In this document: positions 1-8,095 of the stretch, in pieces
Layout: each line of letters opens with the position of its first letter
How positions within the stretch are numbered: position 1 is the first letter of the stretch
Assembly (NCBI GenBank): GCA_902563055.1
Contig: CACEWE010000007.1
Location: 1 to 57,481, forward strand
From: an uncultured Gammaproteobacteria bacterium
GTDB taxonomy: Bacteria > Pseudomonadota > Gammaproteobacteria > Francisellales > CACEW01
Direction: 5' to 3'
DNA length: 57,481 nucleotides
The notes under the pieces: model-generated
The model's input: the letters and a program-made list of their open reading frames with translations, nothing else
Told to the model about the DNA's origin: nothing
The model's database searches: none
Position numbers and translations under genes: made by a program

Positions 1-707
1 GGCTTTTCAAATAAGTTACAAAATGCATCTATGCCCAAGTCCGTATCATACTGAGAGGCAGAAGCAGCACGCTTGGGAACCAACCATGACTTAAGCCAGG
101 TAAAAAGGCCATGTGCATCACAAGCGCTATAGTGCACCTGATGATGCTCTAAGGCTTGTTGCCACTTTTGAATAATGGCTTGGTCTTGGTCACTTGAGTA
201 ACTTTTATCATCAAGCGCCGCCTGATCCCGATAACACACCACATATGCAAGACGTCTTCGAGCATAAAAGCATGCTCCAGTGGTATGATCCTTAAAGCCG
301 GATCCAAGCTTATAACGCAAGAGGTGATCTTTGAGAATAAAATTACAAGCCGGGTTTTGATTGAGCGAGGCACCATAGTGCGCATCGCCCTCTTGGTCTT
401 GAAGGAAAAATTGCACCACCCACGGACCTTGATCACTGTAATAATGCGGAAAAACATCGGCAAAAATATGCATCCAACGCAATTGATTGGCTTCTTGGGC
501 TTGTTGATTATGACCACTGCAATCAGGCAGTGTTATTTGAAACACCCAGGCCCGGCGCCGACCATCTTTTAAAATAAATGCCCCAGATGCGCTATCATAA
601 TCACGAAAGCCAAGATAATTTAACCAAAAATGATTTTTATAATAGCTCTGTTGTTGCTGCTTCTTGGTTTGTGACCAAGAGAAATTTTTAAAATTAAATC
701 CTGGCAT
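1..707 (-). CDS. Conjugative transfer ATPase, TIGR03744-like (partial, runs off left edge)
   Basis: This frame is open from an ATG at 707 to the window edge, giving about 235 N-terminal residues. The start begins MPGFNFKNFSW and has a GGAGG ribosome site seven bases upstream. It overlaps the stop of the upstream lipoprotein gene by 14 nt, which fits the tight coupling of the whole run. By position (directly after the TIGR03751 lipoprotein) and by its N-terminal character it is the VirB4/TraC-type ATPase of GI-type integrative elements (PFL_4706 family), which energises pilus assembly and substrate transfer at the inner membrane. The Walker motifs would lie beyond the edge, so catalytic residues cannot be checked here. 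The assignment rests mainly on gene order. Confidence 0.7.
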   Translation of the reverse strand, partial: MPGFNFKNFSWSQTKKQQQQSYYKNHFWLNYLGFRDYDSASGAFILKDGRRRAWVFQITLPDCSGHNQQAQEANQLRWMHIFADVFPHYYSDQGPWVVQFFLQDQEGDAHYGASLNQNPACNFILKDHLLRYKLGSGFKDHTTGACFYARRRLAYVVCYRDQAALDDKSYSSDQDQAIIQKWQQALEHHQVHYSACDAHGLFTWLKSWLVPKRAASASQYDTDLGIDAFCNLFEK

Positions 708-1095
708 CTGGAGCCTCCAAATCACCAGACACCGCTTGAAAATAACTGTGCGGATATAAACTAAAAGCAGTTTGATAGGCACTGATGGGCCGATGATCAT
801 CCCCAGAGTAGCGTGCCTGAACATAGATTTTGACAACCGGATTACTAATTCGCCTAAAACCTTGAATATCCGCGCCCTCCTGGCCCACAGCATCAAGATA
901 CACCTTCTTAGGTGCAAGCATAGCAGTATCGCTTTGGAGCACCGCCTGATGATAGGCGCGCTTTAAGGGCATTTTGGCCTCTGTTTTAGCTTGCTGCAAT
1001 GCACTACAGCCACTTAAGGCTATGAGCTGCACGATCATTATGCCCTTAGCGATAGGCTTTGATTTTGCGCGCTTTTTTCTCTTGATCAAGTGCAA
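694..1095 (-). CDS. TraV-like conjugal transfer lipoprotein (TIGR03751-like)
   Basis: A 133-residue protein with a basic N-terminus followed by a hydrophobic stretch and a lipobox LSGC with the acylated Cys near residue 30. This marks it as an outer-membrane-directed lipoprotein. In GI-type elements the gene between the TraB-like protein and the TraC-like ATPase is the TIGR03751 (PFL_4709) lipoprotein, the counterpart of VirB7/TraV in the outer-membrane core. The region SYFQAVSGDLEAP near the C-terminus is family-like. Its start lies within the end of the preceding gene (50 nt overlap), so translation is probably coupled. Confidence 0.75.
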   Translation of the reverse strand: MHLIKRKKRAKSKPIAKGIMIVQLIALSGCSALQQAKTEAKMPLKRAYHQAVLQSDTAMLAPKKVYLDAVGQEGADIQGFRRISNPVVKIYVQARYSGDDHRPISAYQTAFSLYPHSYFQAVSGDLEAPDARI

Positions 1096-2245
1096 TCTCC
1101 TTATTTACCACCATCATTAACGGGCGCAACTGCTTGGATTGCGCCATTACATTTGAAACAAAAACATAGTCAATTAAATGATTCGCTCGCTTTTGCCACC
1201 AATCCTCAACCCCTGCAGCAGCCCCTGCAATACTTTGCCCACCAGCATAGGTATTGGCATTAGCAATACTTTGTAACATCGAGGCTCCAGGATTCTGTTG
1301 GGTTTGAAGCTGTGACTGGGAGAGCGCATTACCATATGCCTTCATCGCACTAATGGCTGCTGCACCCATTAAATACCGCCCCCCATCGCCATGGTATTGA
1401 CCATGGATATAAGGATTACCACTCTCATCAAGAATATCGGCCAAACTCGCATCTCCTTGCGCTCTTTTAGTTATGACCTGCTGATTATTAAAGATAAAAG
1501 TTAAAGATTGGACATGACAAATAACACTGGAAGAGAGAATATCGCCCTCACATAATGCAGATCCCATCATATGATTTAAATCACTGGGCAAATGCAGTCC
1601 CATAGCCGTAAGACCCGGTGTTTTTACTACAAAATGAAAGGAAATAGGTTCCATAATACTATTATCCACCGGAATCCGGCCAATTAAGGGCTGCAAGGCA
1701 ACAATCGGTAAAAAACTATTTGCAGGAATCGTTAAATGTAAAGAACGCTTATGGGCTTTGATGGGCTTTTGCCAATGAGGCATGTGCCAAGATGGCGCTT
1801 CTTGTTGTGATTGGAGCGCTTGTTGTAATAAATCCACATGAGGTCTTTTGAGACTTGGGCCCATACTAATAGCAGCCGGATACACCCTTGGCACCGTTTT
1901 CACATGCACGCTTTTAGAATCCACCTTGGGAGGCTGGAGCAAAATGGACTTTGGCGATGGGGTTTGTGTACTTGCATGCTGCTGATGTTTTTGTTGTTCC
2001 ATTTTAAGCAGTGCTGCACTGAGGCGCTGAACCTTATCGGCTAAATTCGACTCCTTTAAGGCAATGCTATTAAGGCTTGCACTGGTGATCATTTGACTAT
2101 CTTGATCCAGATTTGTTGTTTGAGGCAAGGATGGTTTGCGTTGTTGATGGAAGCTTGGTTTTTGCATCATGCCATCAAACACCGCCACAACAATGATCAA
2201 CACAATAAAAACCAGCACATAGGACTTAGGTATTTTTTTGAACAT
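1046..2245 (-). CDS. TraB/VirB10-like conjugal transfer protein (TIGR03752-like)
   Basis: A 399-residue protein with one N-terminal membrane anchor (about residues 9-27), a Gln/Ser-rich segment with coiled-coil character (about 45-95), a proline-rich linker and a C-terminal periplasmic domain. The layout is that of VirB10/TraB proteins, which link the inner-membrane ATPases to the outer-membrane pore. Position between TIGR03749-like and TIGR03751-like genes supports the PFL_4705 family of GI-type elements. It overlaps the preceding gene by 20 nt. A GAGCG ribosome site precedes the ATG at 2245. Confidence 0.78.
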   Translation of the reverse strand: MFKKIPKSYVLVFIVLIIVVAVFDGMMQKPSFHQQRKPSLPQTTNLDQDSQMITSASLNSIALKESNLADKVQRLSAALLKMEQQKHQQHASTQTPSPKSILLQPPKVDSKSVHVKTVPRVYPAAISMGPSLKRPHVDLLQQALQSQQEAPSWHMPHWQKPIKAHKRSLHLTIPANSFLPIVALQPLIGRIPVDNSIMEPISFHFVVKTPGLTAMGLHLPSDLNHMMGSALCEGDILSSSVICHVQSLTFIFNNQQVITKRAQGDASLADILDESGNPYIHGQYHGDGGRYLMGAAAISAMKAYGNALSQSQLQTQQNPGASMLQSIANANTYAGGQSIAGAAAGVEDWWQKRANHLIDYVFVSNVMAQSKQLRPLMMVVNKEIALDQEKKARKIKAYR

Positions 2246-3014
2246 TTATCGCTCCTTGACAATGCTTGCGTAAATAGGCGTAAGCATCTTGCTTGCTTAA
2301 TAAAAATACCGTACTTTCATCACCAAGATGGTGGTAAGGTGCTAAGTGCTGGTAAGGAAAAAAACTCACTGCCCTGCCTTTGGCGCATAATAGATTAGGG
2401 TCAAGATCAATAGGATAGTCATGCATATTTTTAATCTTTATGGCAGTCAGTTGCCAAGCGCGATGGTACCATGTTGCAATAGGAATACTGATAAATTCAC
2501 CCGCCAAACTTAAATTAAAAGGCTGTGACGCGTAGCGGTATAAAAGCCCAATATGCCAAGGGTTGGGATTTAAGCGCGCTGGTCCATATAAGCTTAAAAT
2601 GCCATAGCGAAACCAATCGCTTAAGCTTAAATTTTCTAAAGGTCTAGCGCTGTGAACATAGGGATCAATAATTATATTAAGCGGGCTTGTAGCCGCACCT
2701 TCAAGCGCATGCAAATGGAGCGTAATGGGCTGCTGATCCTTGCTGCGCAATACCGTAATAGCATGTTCCTTAAAAGGTTTCTTGGCTCTAATGGCCAGTA
2801 ATTGCTGGTTATATTCCAACTGCACATCGCGGCGGTAGCTTGCGCTATCTGCTAGGCTCACTGGCATAGAAAAATGCAGCAAACGGGTTTGCCCAATAGG
2901 CAAAGCAATATCTATTGGATCACCATGCCAAATCTTCAGCATCGCAGGCTCTGCCAATACGCCCTGCATCATCAAAAAACTCAAGACCAAAAGAGTGTAT
3001 AATTTACGCTTCAT
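2226..3014 (-). CDS. TraK/VirB9-like conjugal transfer protein (TIGR03749-like)
   Basis: About 262 residues beginning MKRKLYTLLVLSF, a clear signal peptide ending near VLA-EP, so the mature protein is periplasmic. The N-terminal segment (KIWHGDPIDIALPIGQTR) resembles the strand-rich start of VirB9/TraK secretin-associated proteins, and gene order matches PFL_4704 (TIGR03749). I chose the second ATG at 3014 over 3023 because an AGGA motif sits eight bases upstream of it. The start overlaps the previous stop. Confidence 0.75.
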   Translation of the reverse strand: MKRKLYTLLVLSFLMMQGVLAEPAMLKIWHGDPIDIALPIGQTRLLHFSMPVSLADSASYRRDVQLEYNQQLLAIRAKKPFKEHAITVLRSKDQQPITLHLHALEGAATSPLNIIIDPYVHSARPLENLSLSDWFRYGILSLYGPARLNPNPWHIGLLYRYASQPFNLSLAGEFISIPIATWYHRAWQLTAIKIKNMHDYPIDLDPNLLCAKGRAVSFFPYQHLAPYHHLGDESTVFLLSKQDAYAYLRKHCQGAINVQKNT

Positions 3015-3633
3015 GAGGTTCATCCTTTAACAAATATGGTCGATGACCATAAGATACAATGACCAAACCCCAGGCATTTTCAGCGCGCTCTACAATAAGC
3101 TCATACACCATTGCGGCGTGATAAATAGTTTGTTGCTCATCAGGCTGATCTTTATGGCTGACATTGTCTAAGAGCGTTTGATCTAAAACCACCTTGACGC
3201 GCCAACGGCCTTGACCAAGATAATCCACCGATTGTTCTGGCGAGCTACCCTGATGCATCAAAGCAATTTGACGATGATCATGCCATAAATGGGCCTGAAT
3301 AAGTGACTGGCGCTTGGCTAAAACTTCTTGGTAAAAATTTGGCGAGAGAAAATTTTTATAATCTTGTATATGCCAATCTTTTGCACCATAACTATTAACA
3401 CCCTGCCACACATAGTAAGCAAAACCATAGATCTTTGCCTTGCTCACCTGATCTGGATGTAAGATCATGCCATGGTCTGGAAGGGGCGCAGGAATATAAA
3501 CGCGCAAATGATCTGGCGTATGAAACAGTAACAGCGCCAAATACACATTCAGAAAAAAACTACAGCATAAACTTACGCCAAACACCCAAAGATGCAGCTT
3601 GGCATTGGCAAGGGCATCTTCAAAGGGGCTCAT
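3004..3633 (-). CDS. TraE/VirB8-like inner-membrane conjugal protein (TIGR03746-like)
   Basis: About 209 residues with one membrane segment near residues 14-36 and a periplasmic remainder containing the pattern YVWQGVNSYGAKDW, typical of the PFL_4703/DUF2895 family. These are VirB8/TraE-like bitopic proteins of the inner-membrane complex. The start at 3633 (MSPFEDALANAK) has a GGTGG ribosome site. The longer reading from 3657 would begin inside the previous gene without a better site. It overlaps its upstream neighbour by 14 nt and its downstream neighbour by 11 nt. Confidence 0.78.
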   Translation of the reverse strand: MSPFEDALANAKLHLWVFGVSLCCSFFLNVYLALLLFHTPDHLRVYIPAPLPDHGMILHPDQVSKAKIYGFAYYVWQGVNSYGAKDWHIQDYKNFLSPNFYQEVLAKRQSLIQAHLWHDHRQIALMHQGSSPEQSVDYLGQGRWRVKVVLDQTLLDNVSHKDQPDEQQTIYHAAMVYELIVERAENAWGLVIVSYGHRPYLLKDEPHEA

Positions 3634-3976
3634 GATACACCACCAACCAAGGTCCACTATGTTGAATATAAGGCCTAATCAAGCCCGCTTGTTGTAAAAG
3701 CTGATAGTATCGTTGTTGCCAATAGCCATCTGGATACTGCTGTAATAAACGGGAAAAACGTCCAGCTAGCAGCACTACTGCGCCAATACTTAAAGGTATG
3801 CTTAAAGACAAAGCCCACATCAAGCGCCAAGAAAAACACATAAAAACCAGCATCAAGCCAAGCACTATCGTCAGCCACACCACCTGCGATAAAACAAGCA
3901 TGGCCCGGCCACTTAAGCCACGATATACCGCAGGTGCGCGCTGAATATGATACAGTACCATGGTTGGATCAAGCAT
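3620..3976 (-). CDS. Small membrane conjugal protein (TIGR03750-like, DUF3487)
   Basis: A 118-residue protein with an N-terminal cytosolic stretch (RAPAVYRGLSGRA, close to the P.V+RG.T..E pattern of this family) followed by two adjacent membrane helices (about residues 25-70) and a C-terminal tail rich in Tyr and Gln. Gene order places it as the PFL_4702/4703-type small membrane protein of GI-type secretion systems, comparable in position to VirB3/TraL. It starts three bases after the previous stop. Confidence 0.72.
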   Translation of the reverse strand: MLDPTMVLYHIQRAPAVYRGLSGRAMLVLSQVVWLTIVLGLMLVFMCFSWRLMWALSLSIPLSIGAVVLLAGRFSRLLQQYPDGYWQQRYYQLLQQAGLIRPYIQHSGPWLVVYHEPL

Positions 3977-3979
3977 TAT

Positions 3980-4348
3980 TTAACTCCCATAATTTAAACC
4001 ACTAAAGGCATACGCAATCAAAAGCAGACCGGCGGTTATTGCACCGCCAACAAGCACCATTTGTAATAGGAAATTTGAATGTTCCTTCGTTTTAGCATCT
4101 TGTTGCAGGCGGTTGATAATGATGACTATACCCATTAGCATCAAAAGCGCCCCTAAAATAACTGCGCCCCACTTGAGAAACTTTTCAGCTGTTTTACCAA
4201 GACCTCCAATGACATCGCCATTTTGAATGCTACTGGTATCGGTTTGCCATGGGTCTTGATCTGCTGCAAATAAAGGCACCGTCAATGCGCCATATAACAT
4301 AATGGCACAGCGTAGATAGCCATGATAAATTTTTTTTATGATTTTCAT
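3980..4348 (-). CDS. Conjugal membrane protein with signal peptide (TIGR03745-like)
   Basis: A 122-residue protein with a signal peptide (cleavage near LFA-AD) and two membrane segments, residues about 60-80 and 95-115. The arrangement is that of the TIGR03745/DUF2976 family, small pilin-like proteins compared with VirB2/TraA. The segment TSSIQNGDVIGGLGKTAEKF lies before the first helix. An AGGAG motif precedes the ATG. The next gene downstream starts immediately after the stop. Confidence 0.75.
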   Translation of the reverse strand: MKIIKKIYHGYLRCAIMLYGALTVPLFAADQDPWQTDTSSIQNGDVIGGLGKTAEKFLKWGAVILGALLMLMGIVIIINRLQQDAKTKEHSNFLLQMVLVGGAITAGLLLIAYAFSGLNYGS

Positions 4349-4357
4349 ATTTTCTCC

Positions 4358-4603
4358 TTAAGATCCCAGTACATACAAAGCCAAACACAGCGCAAAACCC
4401 AAAGACAACAAGGATAATAAAAACCACGGCGCACCATCATTGCCATATTTGGGATCTAAAAACAGCAGCAACATCGATACCATGCCCAGCGCCACCACCA
4501 TCACCAAGCCGGTCCCAATTGCAACCATATAATGGTGTAAACTATCAGGAGAAATGGCACAGCTTTTGATAAAAGCTTGAATTTGATCATTGCTCATGCT
4601 CAT
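4358..4603 (-). CDS. Small two-helix conjugal membrane protein (TIGR03758-like)
   Basis: An 81-residue protein starting MSMSNDQIQAF with two hydrophobic helices near residues 22-45 and 58-80. Length, topology and neighbours fit TIGR03758 (DUF3262) of PFGI-1-type elements. I preferred the ATG at 4603 because GGAAGGGG lies upstream at proper spacing. The longer reading from 4672 overlaps the previous gene by some 70 nt and adds a soluble leader not expected in the family. Its start overlaps the RAQPRD-family stop by four bases. Confidence 0.76.
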   Translation of the reverse strand: MSMSNDQIQAFIKSCAISPDSLHHYMVAIGTGLVMVVALGMVSMLLLFLDPKYGNDGAPWFLLSLLSLGFALCLALYVLGS

Positions 4604-4929
4604 GATTGCCCCTTCCAATTTGGATGTGTGCTGTAGTGTTTGTGCAATAGGGGAATGGATTGAATATGCCAACGATCTTTTTGTAAGGCCTGTGAGATGC
4701 CACCCTCAATGGTATTGATATCAGAGATTAAGGCTGCGTATTGAAATTGTAGATTGGCGCTGGGGTCTTGATGCTTTTGTGCTTCTGTTAATAAGGGATA
4801 CACCGCTGTAATCACTTGTTGCACTTGCTGCAAATAGTGAATCTCAGCTTTGCTATAGCCATAAACAGGCAACTGAAACGGCAACAGACCAAGAAAAAGA
4901 AAAACATAGTACATTTTGCTTTTACACAT
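4600..4929 (-). CDS. RAQPRD-family periplasmic conjugal protein, degenerate motif
   Basis: A 109-residue exported protein: signal peptide to about residue 25, then a helical body with the pattern FQYAALISDINTIEGGI, which aligns with the family's 'FRYDWLRxDL..I+.GI'. Where RAQPRD normally sits, this protein has KDRWHIQS followed by IPLLHKHYS (family: ..PL.GDY). The name-giving motif is therefore largely lost although flanking features persist. The role in the secretion apparatus is unknown, but the gene is a marker of GI-type elements. Confidence 0.7.
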   Translation of the reverse strand: MCKSKMYYVFLFLGLLPFQLPVYGYSKAEIHYLQQVQQVITAVYPLLTEAQKHQDPSANLQFQYAALISDINTIEGGISQALQKDRWHIQSIPLLHKHYSTHPNWKGQS

Positions 4930-5347
4930 CTGCTACTCCTTTTTGTGCACCAGCATCGGCAAGCACTTGACCCTGGCCATAACGTGCTTTGGCGATTTTC
5001 TCAAAAAGCGCATTAATGGCTAATAATTTTGAAACTTGGCTGTGTTCATTGATAACCGCCTGACGCACATAATTCTTAATCATGGCTGGATCATCACTGG
5101 CCAAAGCCAAAATAATATTTGGATCCAAATGCCGCTTGGCATAGATAGAACCAATTGCAGAAGTATGGATAATATGTTGATACTGTTGCCATTGACTGCG
5201 CGATAAATGCCAGCTTTGCGCTAAGCTATTGGTTTTTTCAAAATGACCAATTGCGATAGAATCAGCAACGATGGATTCTTGATTTAAGCCCCAGGCCCTG
5301 GTGCATATAAGAAGCATAGTAAACCCTAAAAACAGTGTTAACTTCAT
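4922..5347 (-). CDS. Exported conjugal protein (TIGR03759-like, PFL_4693 family)
   Basis: About 141 residues from MKLTLFLGF, with a signal peptide ending near AWG. The mature part contains SWHLSRSQWQQYQ and later LDPNIILALASDD and INEHSQVSKLLAIN. These match the spaced pattern of TIGR03759 (W-L-S-x-x-EW-x-RY, then LDP-LGI-A, then E..R..KLLAF). The start at 5347 forms an ATGA overlap with the preceding lipoprotein stop. The longer 5392 reading lies wholly inside that gene. Confidence 0.74.
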   Translation of the reverse strand: MKLTLFLGFTMLLICTRAWGLNQESIVADSIAIGHFEKTNSLAQSWHLSRSQWQQYQHIIHTSAIGSIYAKRHLDPNIILALASDDPAMIKNYVRQAVINEHSQVSKLLAINALFEKIAKARYGQGQVLADAGAQKGVADV

Positions 5348-5598
5348 GATCGCACCATTCTTATTTGACAAGGCTGACCATCTGGGTGCCAATAGTGTCT
5401 TTTAGAGACAGGCACCACCATATTGCTCATCACCCATGGCTCCTTGCCACAATTATCTGGGCTAAGGCGCACCTTGTTTTTTGCTCTTGCTGGAGGACTA
5501 CTCAATTGGCTTCTGGGACGAAGATTAAGATTATCACACCCTGCTAACGGGGCTAAAAGACAAATCATCAAGCATCCAATAAAGGCATGATACATCAT
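5344..5598 (-). CDS. Small lipoprotein of the conjugation module
   Basis: An 84-residue protein with a short hydrophobic leader and the lipobox LAGC (Cys 21), followed by a basic stretch and a C-terminal part with two further Cys residues (DNCGKEPW and GQPCQI). I do not recognise the family. It is translationally coupled on both sides (four-base overlaps), so it belongs to the transfer module, perhaps as an outer-membrane accessory lipoprotein. Confidence 0.65.
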   Translation of the reverse strand: MMYHAFIGCLMICLLAPLAGCDNLNLRPRSQLSSPPARAKNKVRLSPDNCGKEPWVMSNMVVPVSKRHYWHPDGQPCQIRMVRS

Positions 5599-6287
5599 AG
5601 TAAAACCTTTACTTGGCGCGCGGGGTTTTGAAAAAAAATAACATAATGTTCCTTGCTATTAATGCTGGCAAGACGCCAACCTAAACGACTTTGGTTTTGC
5701 ATCATCAAGGCATAATCACCGCCAATGCGAATGGTTACCTTGGGAATTTGATTCCAGTAATCCAAACCCACCACATGAAATGGCAACAGGCTTGGGTCTA
5801 GATAGTGAGGCCCTATAAGATGGTGTTGTAAATGATGAATTTGAAGCGCCAACTGGCCATTTTGCTGTTGATTTTGGGTTTGTAGTTGCTGCATTTGCGC
5901 GAGCAATGTTTGACGATGCGCTTGCGTGTCGGCTAAGGCACGAGTGAGTTTTTCTAAGGTGGCTTGCACCTTAGAAAGCACATCAGGAGCCAGGTCTTTG
6001 TGCGTAGCTAAACTATCTTGTAAATTTTGTACCCTGGCATTTAATTGCACTAAGGCTTGAGATTCTTTGTTAGAATCTGGTTTATGGTGCGCAGAGAACA
6101 CATGATAACAAAAGAGAAAAAGCAACAGTAATAGGCTAAGCACAAAGGAAATAATTAAGGTGTTTTGGCGATGTTTGTTTGCATGCTTAATAGTGTTTTG
6201 ATATCCATCAACACAAACCGCATAGCATTTTAAGGCCATCGGTTTGCATTTTTGGACAAGATGGTTCCAGCTAGTGATTTTTGTCAT
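5595..6287 (-). CDS. Membrane-anchored coiled-coil protein of the conjugation module
   Basis: About 230 residues from the ATG at 6287, which has a clean AAGGAG site. A single membrane helix (about residues 43-65) is followed by a Gln-rich coiled coil (about 73-150) and a compact C-terminal domain containing HVVGLDYWNQIPKVTIRI and GWRLASI. That C-terminal pattern resembles the small beta-rich domains of PilP-like pilus assembly proteins, but the match is only general. Position next to the PilL-like gene suggests a periplasm-spanning scaffold. Confidence 0.6.
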   Translation of the reverse strand: MTKITSWNHLVQKCKPMALKCYAVCVDGYQNTIKHANKHRQNTLIISFVLSLLLLLFLFCYHVFSAHHKPDSNKESQALVQLNARVQNLQDSLATHKDLAPDVLSKVQATLEKLTRALADTQAHRQTLLAQMQQLQTQNQQQNGQLALQIHHLQHHLIGPHYLDPSLLPFHVVGLDYWNQIPKVTIRIGGDYALMMQNQSRLGWRLASINSKEHYVIFFQNPARQVKVLL

Positions 6288-6711
6288 GATATGCTCCTTG
6301 AATATCGGCAAGCTCAGGCCGCAAACGAAAACTTACATAGCGATGCAAAGGGTCCACCACCACTTGCCAACTGCTACCAACTAAGCTTGCTAAAAGCGCG
6401 GCTAAGGGCAGTGGCCCAATTTGACGATCCACCTCAGCCAAGGTTTGAAACAAAAGTGCATGCACCGCTTCAGTTCGAAAATCTTGCGGTAATAATCGAT
6501 AACCAGAAAATTGCAGTACATAAGCTAAAGCCCCTTGAATAGAGGTGATGCTTTGTGGAAAATGAATCAATACTTGCTGATCCATCAAGGGCTTTTGTGA
6601 CTTTTGAGTATGAAGACCAACAGCCACATAACGACTTAATGTTGGCTGCTGGTCTGCAAAAGCACTTGTTATCACAAACAAGGCTAGTACCAAGCCGCAA
6701 TGCTTGATCAT
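6271..6711 (-). CDS. PilL-like conjugal protein, PFGI-1 class (TIGR03748-like)
   Basis: A 146-residue exported protein, signal peptide ending near AFA-DQ. The body shows YVAVGLHT, then ITSIQGALAYVLQFSGYRL, then IGPLPLAALLASLVGSSW and VDPLHRYVSF. These follow the TIGR03748 pattern in order: YVPVGRYT, T-V-x-x-AL-x-VL-x-x-SGYRL, LGP-x-L-x-x-AL-x-x-LAG-x-x-W, VD-x-x-x-R-x-V-x-F. This is the first gene of the visible transfer operon. A GGGGGAG ribosome site precedes the ATG. Confidence 0.8.
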   Translation of the reverse strand: MIKHCGLVLALFVITSAFADQQPTLSRYVAVGLHTQKSQKPLMDQQVLIHFPQSITSIQGALAYVLQFSGYRLLPQDFRTEAVHALLFQTLAEVDRQIGPLPLAALLASLVGSSWQVVVDPLHRYVSFRLRPELADIQGAYHDKNH

Positions 6712-6728
6712 ACGCTCCCCCGAAAATC

Positions 6729-6761
6729 AAATTGATTATAATTTACCCATATGATCAATTT
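6729..6761. promoter_or_regulatory. Inverted repeat around the -10 of the transfer operon
   Basis: AAATTGAT at 6729-6736 and ATCAATTT at 6754-6761 form a perfect 8-bp inverted repeat with a 17-nt spacer. A TATAAT hexamer on the minus strand (6735-6740) lies at the proximal arm, 24 nt upstream of the PilL-like ATG. This is the layout of a repressor operator over a promoter. The region is AT-rich, so chance is possible and no regulator is encoded nearby. Confidence 0.4.
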
Positions 6762-6858
6762 ATCATCAATGGTTTTTATGGTCAAGCTTTTTTTAAACCA
6801 GAAAACTGTTTTACAAACTCAAAAATCATAAAGATCTAAGCCAGAAGCAATAAAATGC

Positions 6859-6886
6859 TGGACACAAAGGATAAATCATATAGAAT
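6859..6886 (+). promoter_or_regulatory. Sigma-70-type promoter for the Wzz-like gene
   Basis: TGGACA at 6859-6864 and TAGAAT at 6881-6886, spacer 16, each one base from consensus. They lie 23 nt before the Wzz-like ATG, which has an AAGGAG ribosome site. Confidence 0.5.
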
Positions 6887-6909
6887 ATGCGAAAAAAAAG
6901 GAGTTCATC

Positions 6910-7995
6910 ATGGAAACACAAGCTTATAATGAAATTTCACTTGCAGATATTTTTTCTGTTTACCTTAAGAGAAAATGGCTTTTTCTAACAGTACTATGCA
7001 CCTGCTTTATTGCAGTTTTCATAGCAACCATGCCGTTTAAGAAATATACCTATACCAGCAGCTATATATTGCCAAGCTTTATCAATCTTAATGCTGGGCA
7101 GGAGCAAAAATCAGATAGTGCTATCAGTTCTAATCAACAATTTGCCATTAGCCAAAACAATATTGTATCCGCTACAGCAGAAAAAACAGCACTTTCAGAT
7201 ATTCCGTATAACACTATAGAACAGAGCGTCTTTGAGCCTAGTAATGCAATTTTTTGGATCAATAGTGAAATTGCACCTTTATACAATTCACCTTCACTCC
7301 GCGCTGAACAATCAACCGCTAAATTGTTCTCTACCAACACCGGTGGGCCAAGCACTGGATCCAGTCTTAATACCGCAGTCAACAAATCAGCAATAGACAT
7401 TGAGCTAAGCGGCAAAAAGCAATCAGAAACCCAACTTAAGAAAAATTTTACACTTGTTGCTCAGAGCATATCGACTCTTTTTGCAGGGAAAACTTCTATT
7501 TTTAAAAGTTTCCTTAACCGGGATGCTCGATCCAATCAAAATAAGCTTCAAAGCCTCGAGCAAAATCAAGCTCTACTGCAACAGCAAATAACCTTTCTAA
7601 CAAATCAAATCTCAAATCTAGAGTCACAATCAAATGACATGTTCACGTCGCAAAAAAATAGTGCTCTAGAGCTAAGCACAGCCACACTTAGTCTTAAGAA
7701 TGATCAACTAGCAAATTATCACCAAATAACCAATCAGCTACTGCAAAAACAAGATCTACTGCAAATGAATAAGGCGAGCATCGTTAAAATGCAAGAAATC
7801 ATTTCCACACAAAAAAATATGCTACAGTCTATCACTCCAGGCCATATGGCTCCTAGCTTTGAAACAAAAAGCAACAATCTTGTGCTTTTAGGCATTGCAT
7901 TTATGATTGCATTTATACTTGCTGTTATGGTACCTCCCCTTGTAGAGCTTGCAAGTAACATCAAACTTAAGCAAGATACACTTGCCCACGCATAA
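6910..7995 (+). CDS. Wzz-like polysaccharide chain-length determinant
   Basis: A 361-residue protein with the classic polysaccharide co-polymerase layout: short N-terminal segment EISLADIFSVYLKRKW, membrane helix about 29-49, a large periplasmic middle, coiled-coil stretch about 205-300 (QNQALLQQQITFLTNQI) and a second helix about 326-347. These inner-membrane proteins set the modal length of Wzy-made polymers. The periplasmic middle is long in Ser, Asn and Gln and I see no ATPase domain, so it is a Wzz-type rather than Wzc-type protein. It is separated from the main polysaccharide locus by three housekeeping genes but has its own promoter. Confidence 0.7.
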   Translation: METQAYNEISLADIFSVYLKRKWLFLTVLCTCFIAVFIATMPFKKYTYTSSYILPSFINLNAGQEQKSDSAISSNQQFAISQNNIVSATAEKTALSDIPYNTIEQSVFEPSNAIFWINSEIAPLYNSPSLRAEQSTAKLFSTNTGGPSTGSSLNTAVNKSAIDIELSGKKQSETQLKKNFTLVAQSISTLFAGKTSIFKSFLNRDARSNQNKLQSLEQNQALLQQQITFLTNQISNLESQSNDMFTSQKNSALELSTATLSLKNDQLANYHQITNQLLQKQDLLQMNKASIVKMQEIISTQKNMLQSITPGHMAPSFETKSNNLVLLGIAFMIAFILAVMVPPLVELASNIKLKQDTLAHA

Positions 7996-8095
7996 AGTAG
8001 TATAGCTCGTTCCATACACGCATTGCTTTATACACACTTGCATAACTTTGCTAATTTTGGTTCAATAGTACACTGATTTGCTAACGGATACGCTG

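Noticed and set aside
149..517. A 122-codon minus-strand ORF and the plus-strand ORF at 285-572
   Set aside because: Both are shadows of the TIGR03744-like ATPase gene, which is open through the whole interval in another frame.
4358..4672. Longer start for the TIGR03758-like gene
   Set aside because: It would overlap the previous gene by over 70 nt and has no ribosome site, unlike the ATG at 4603.
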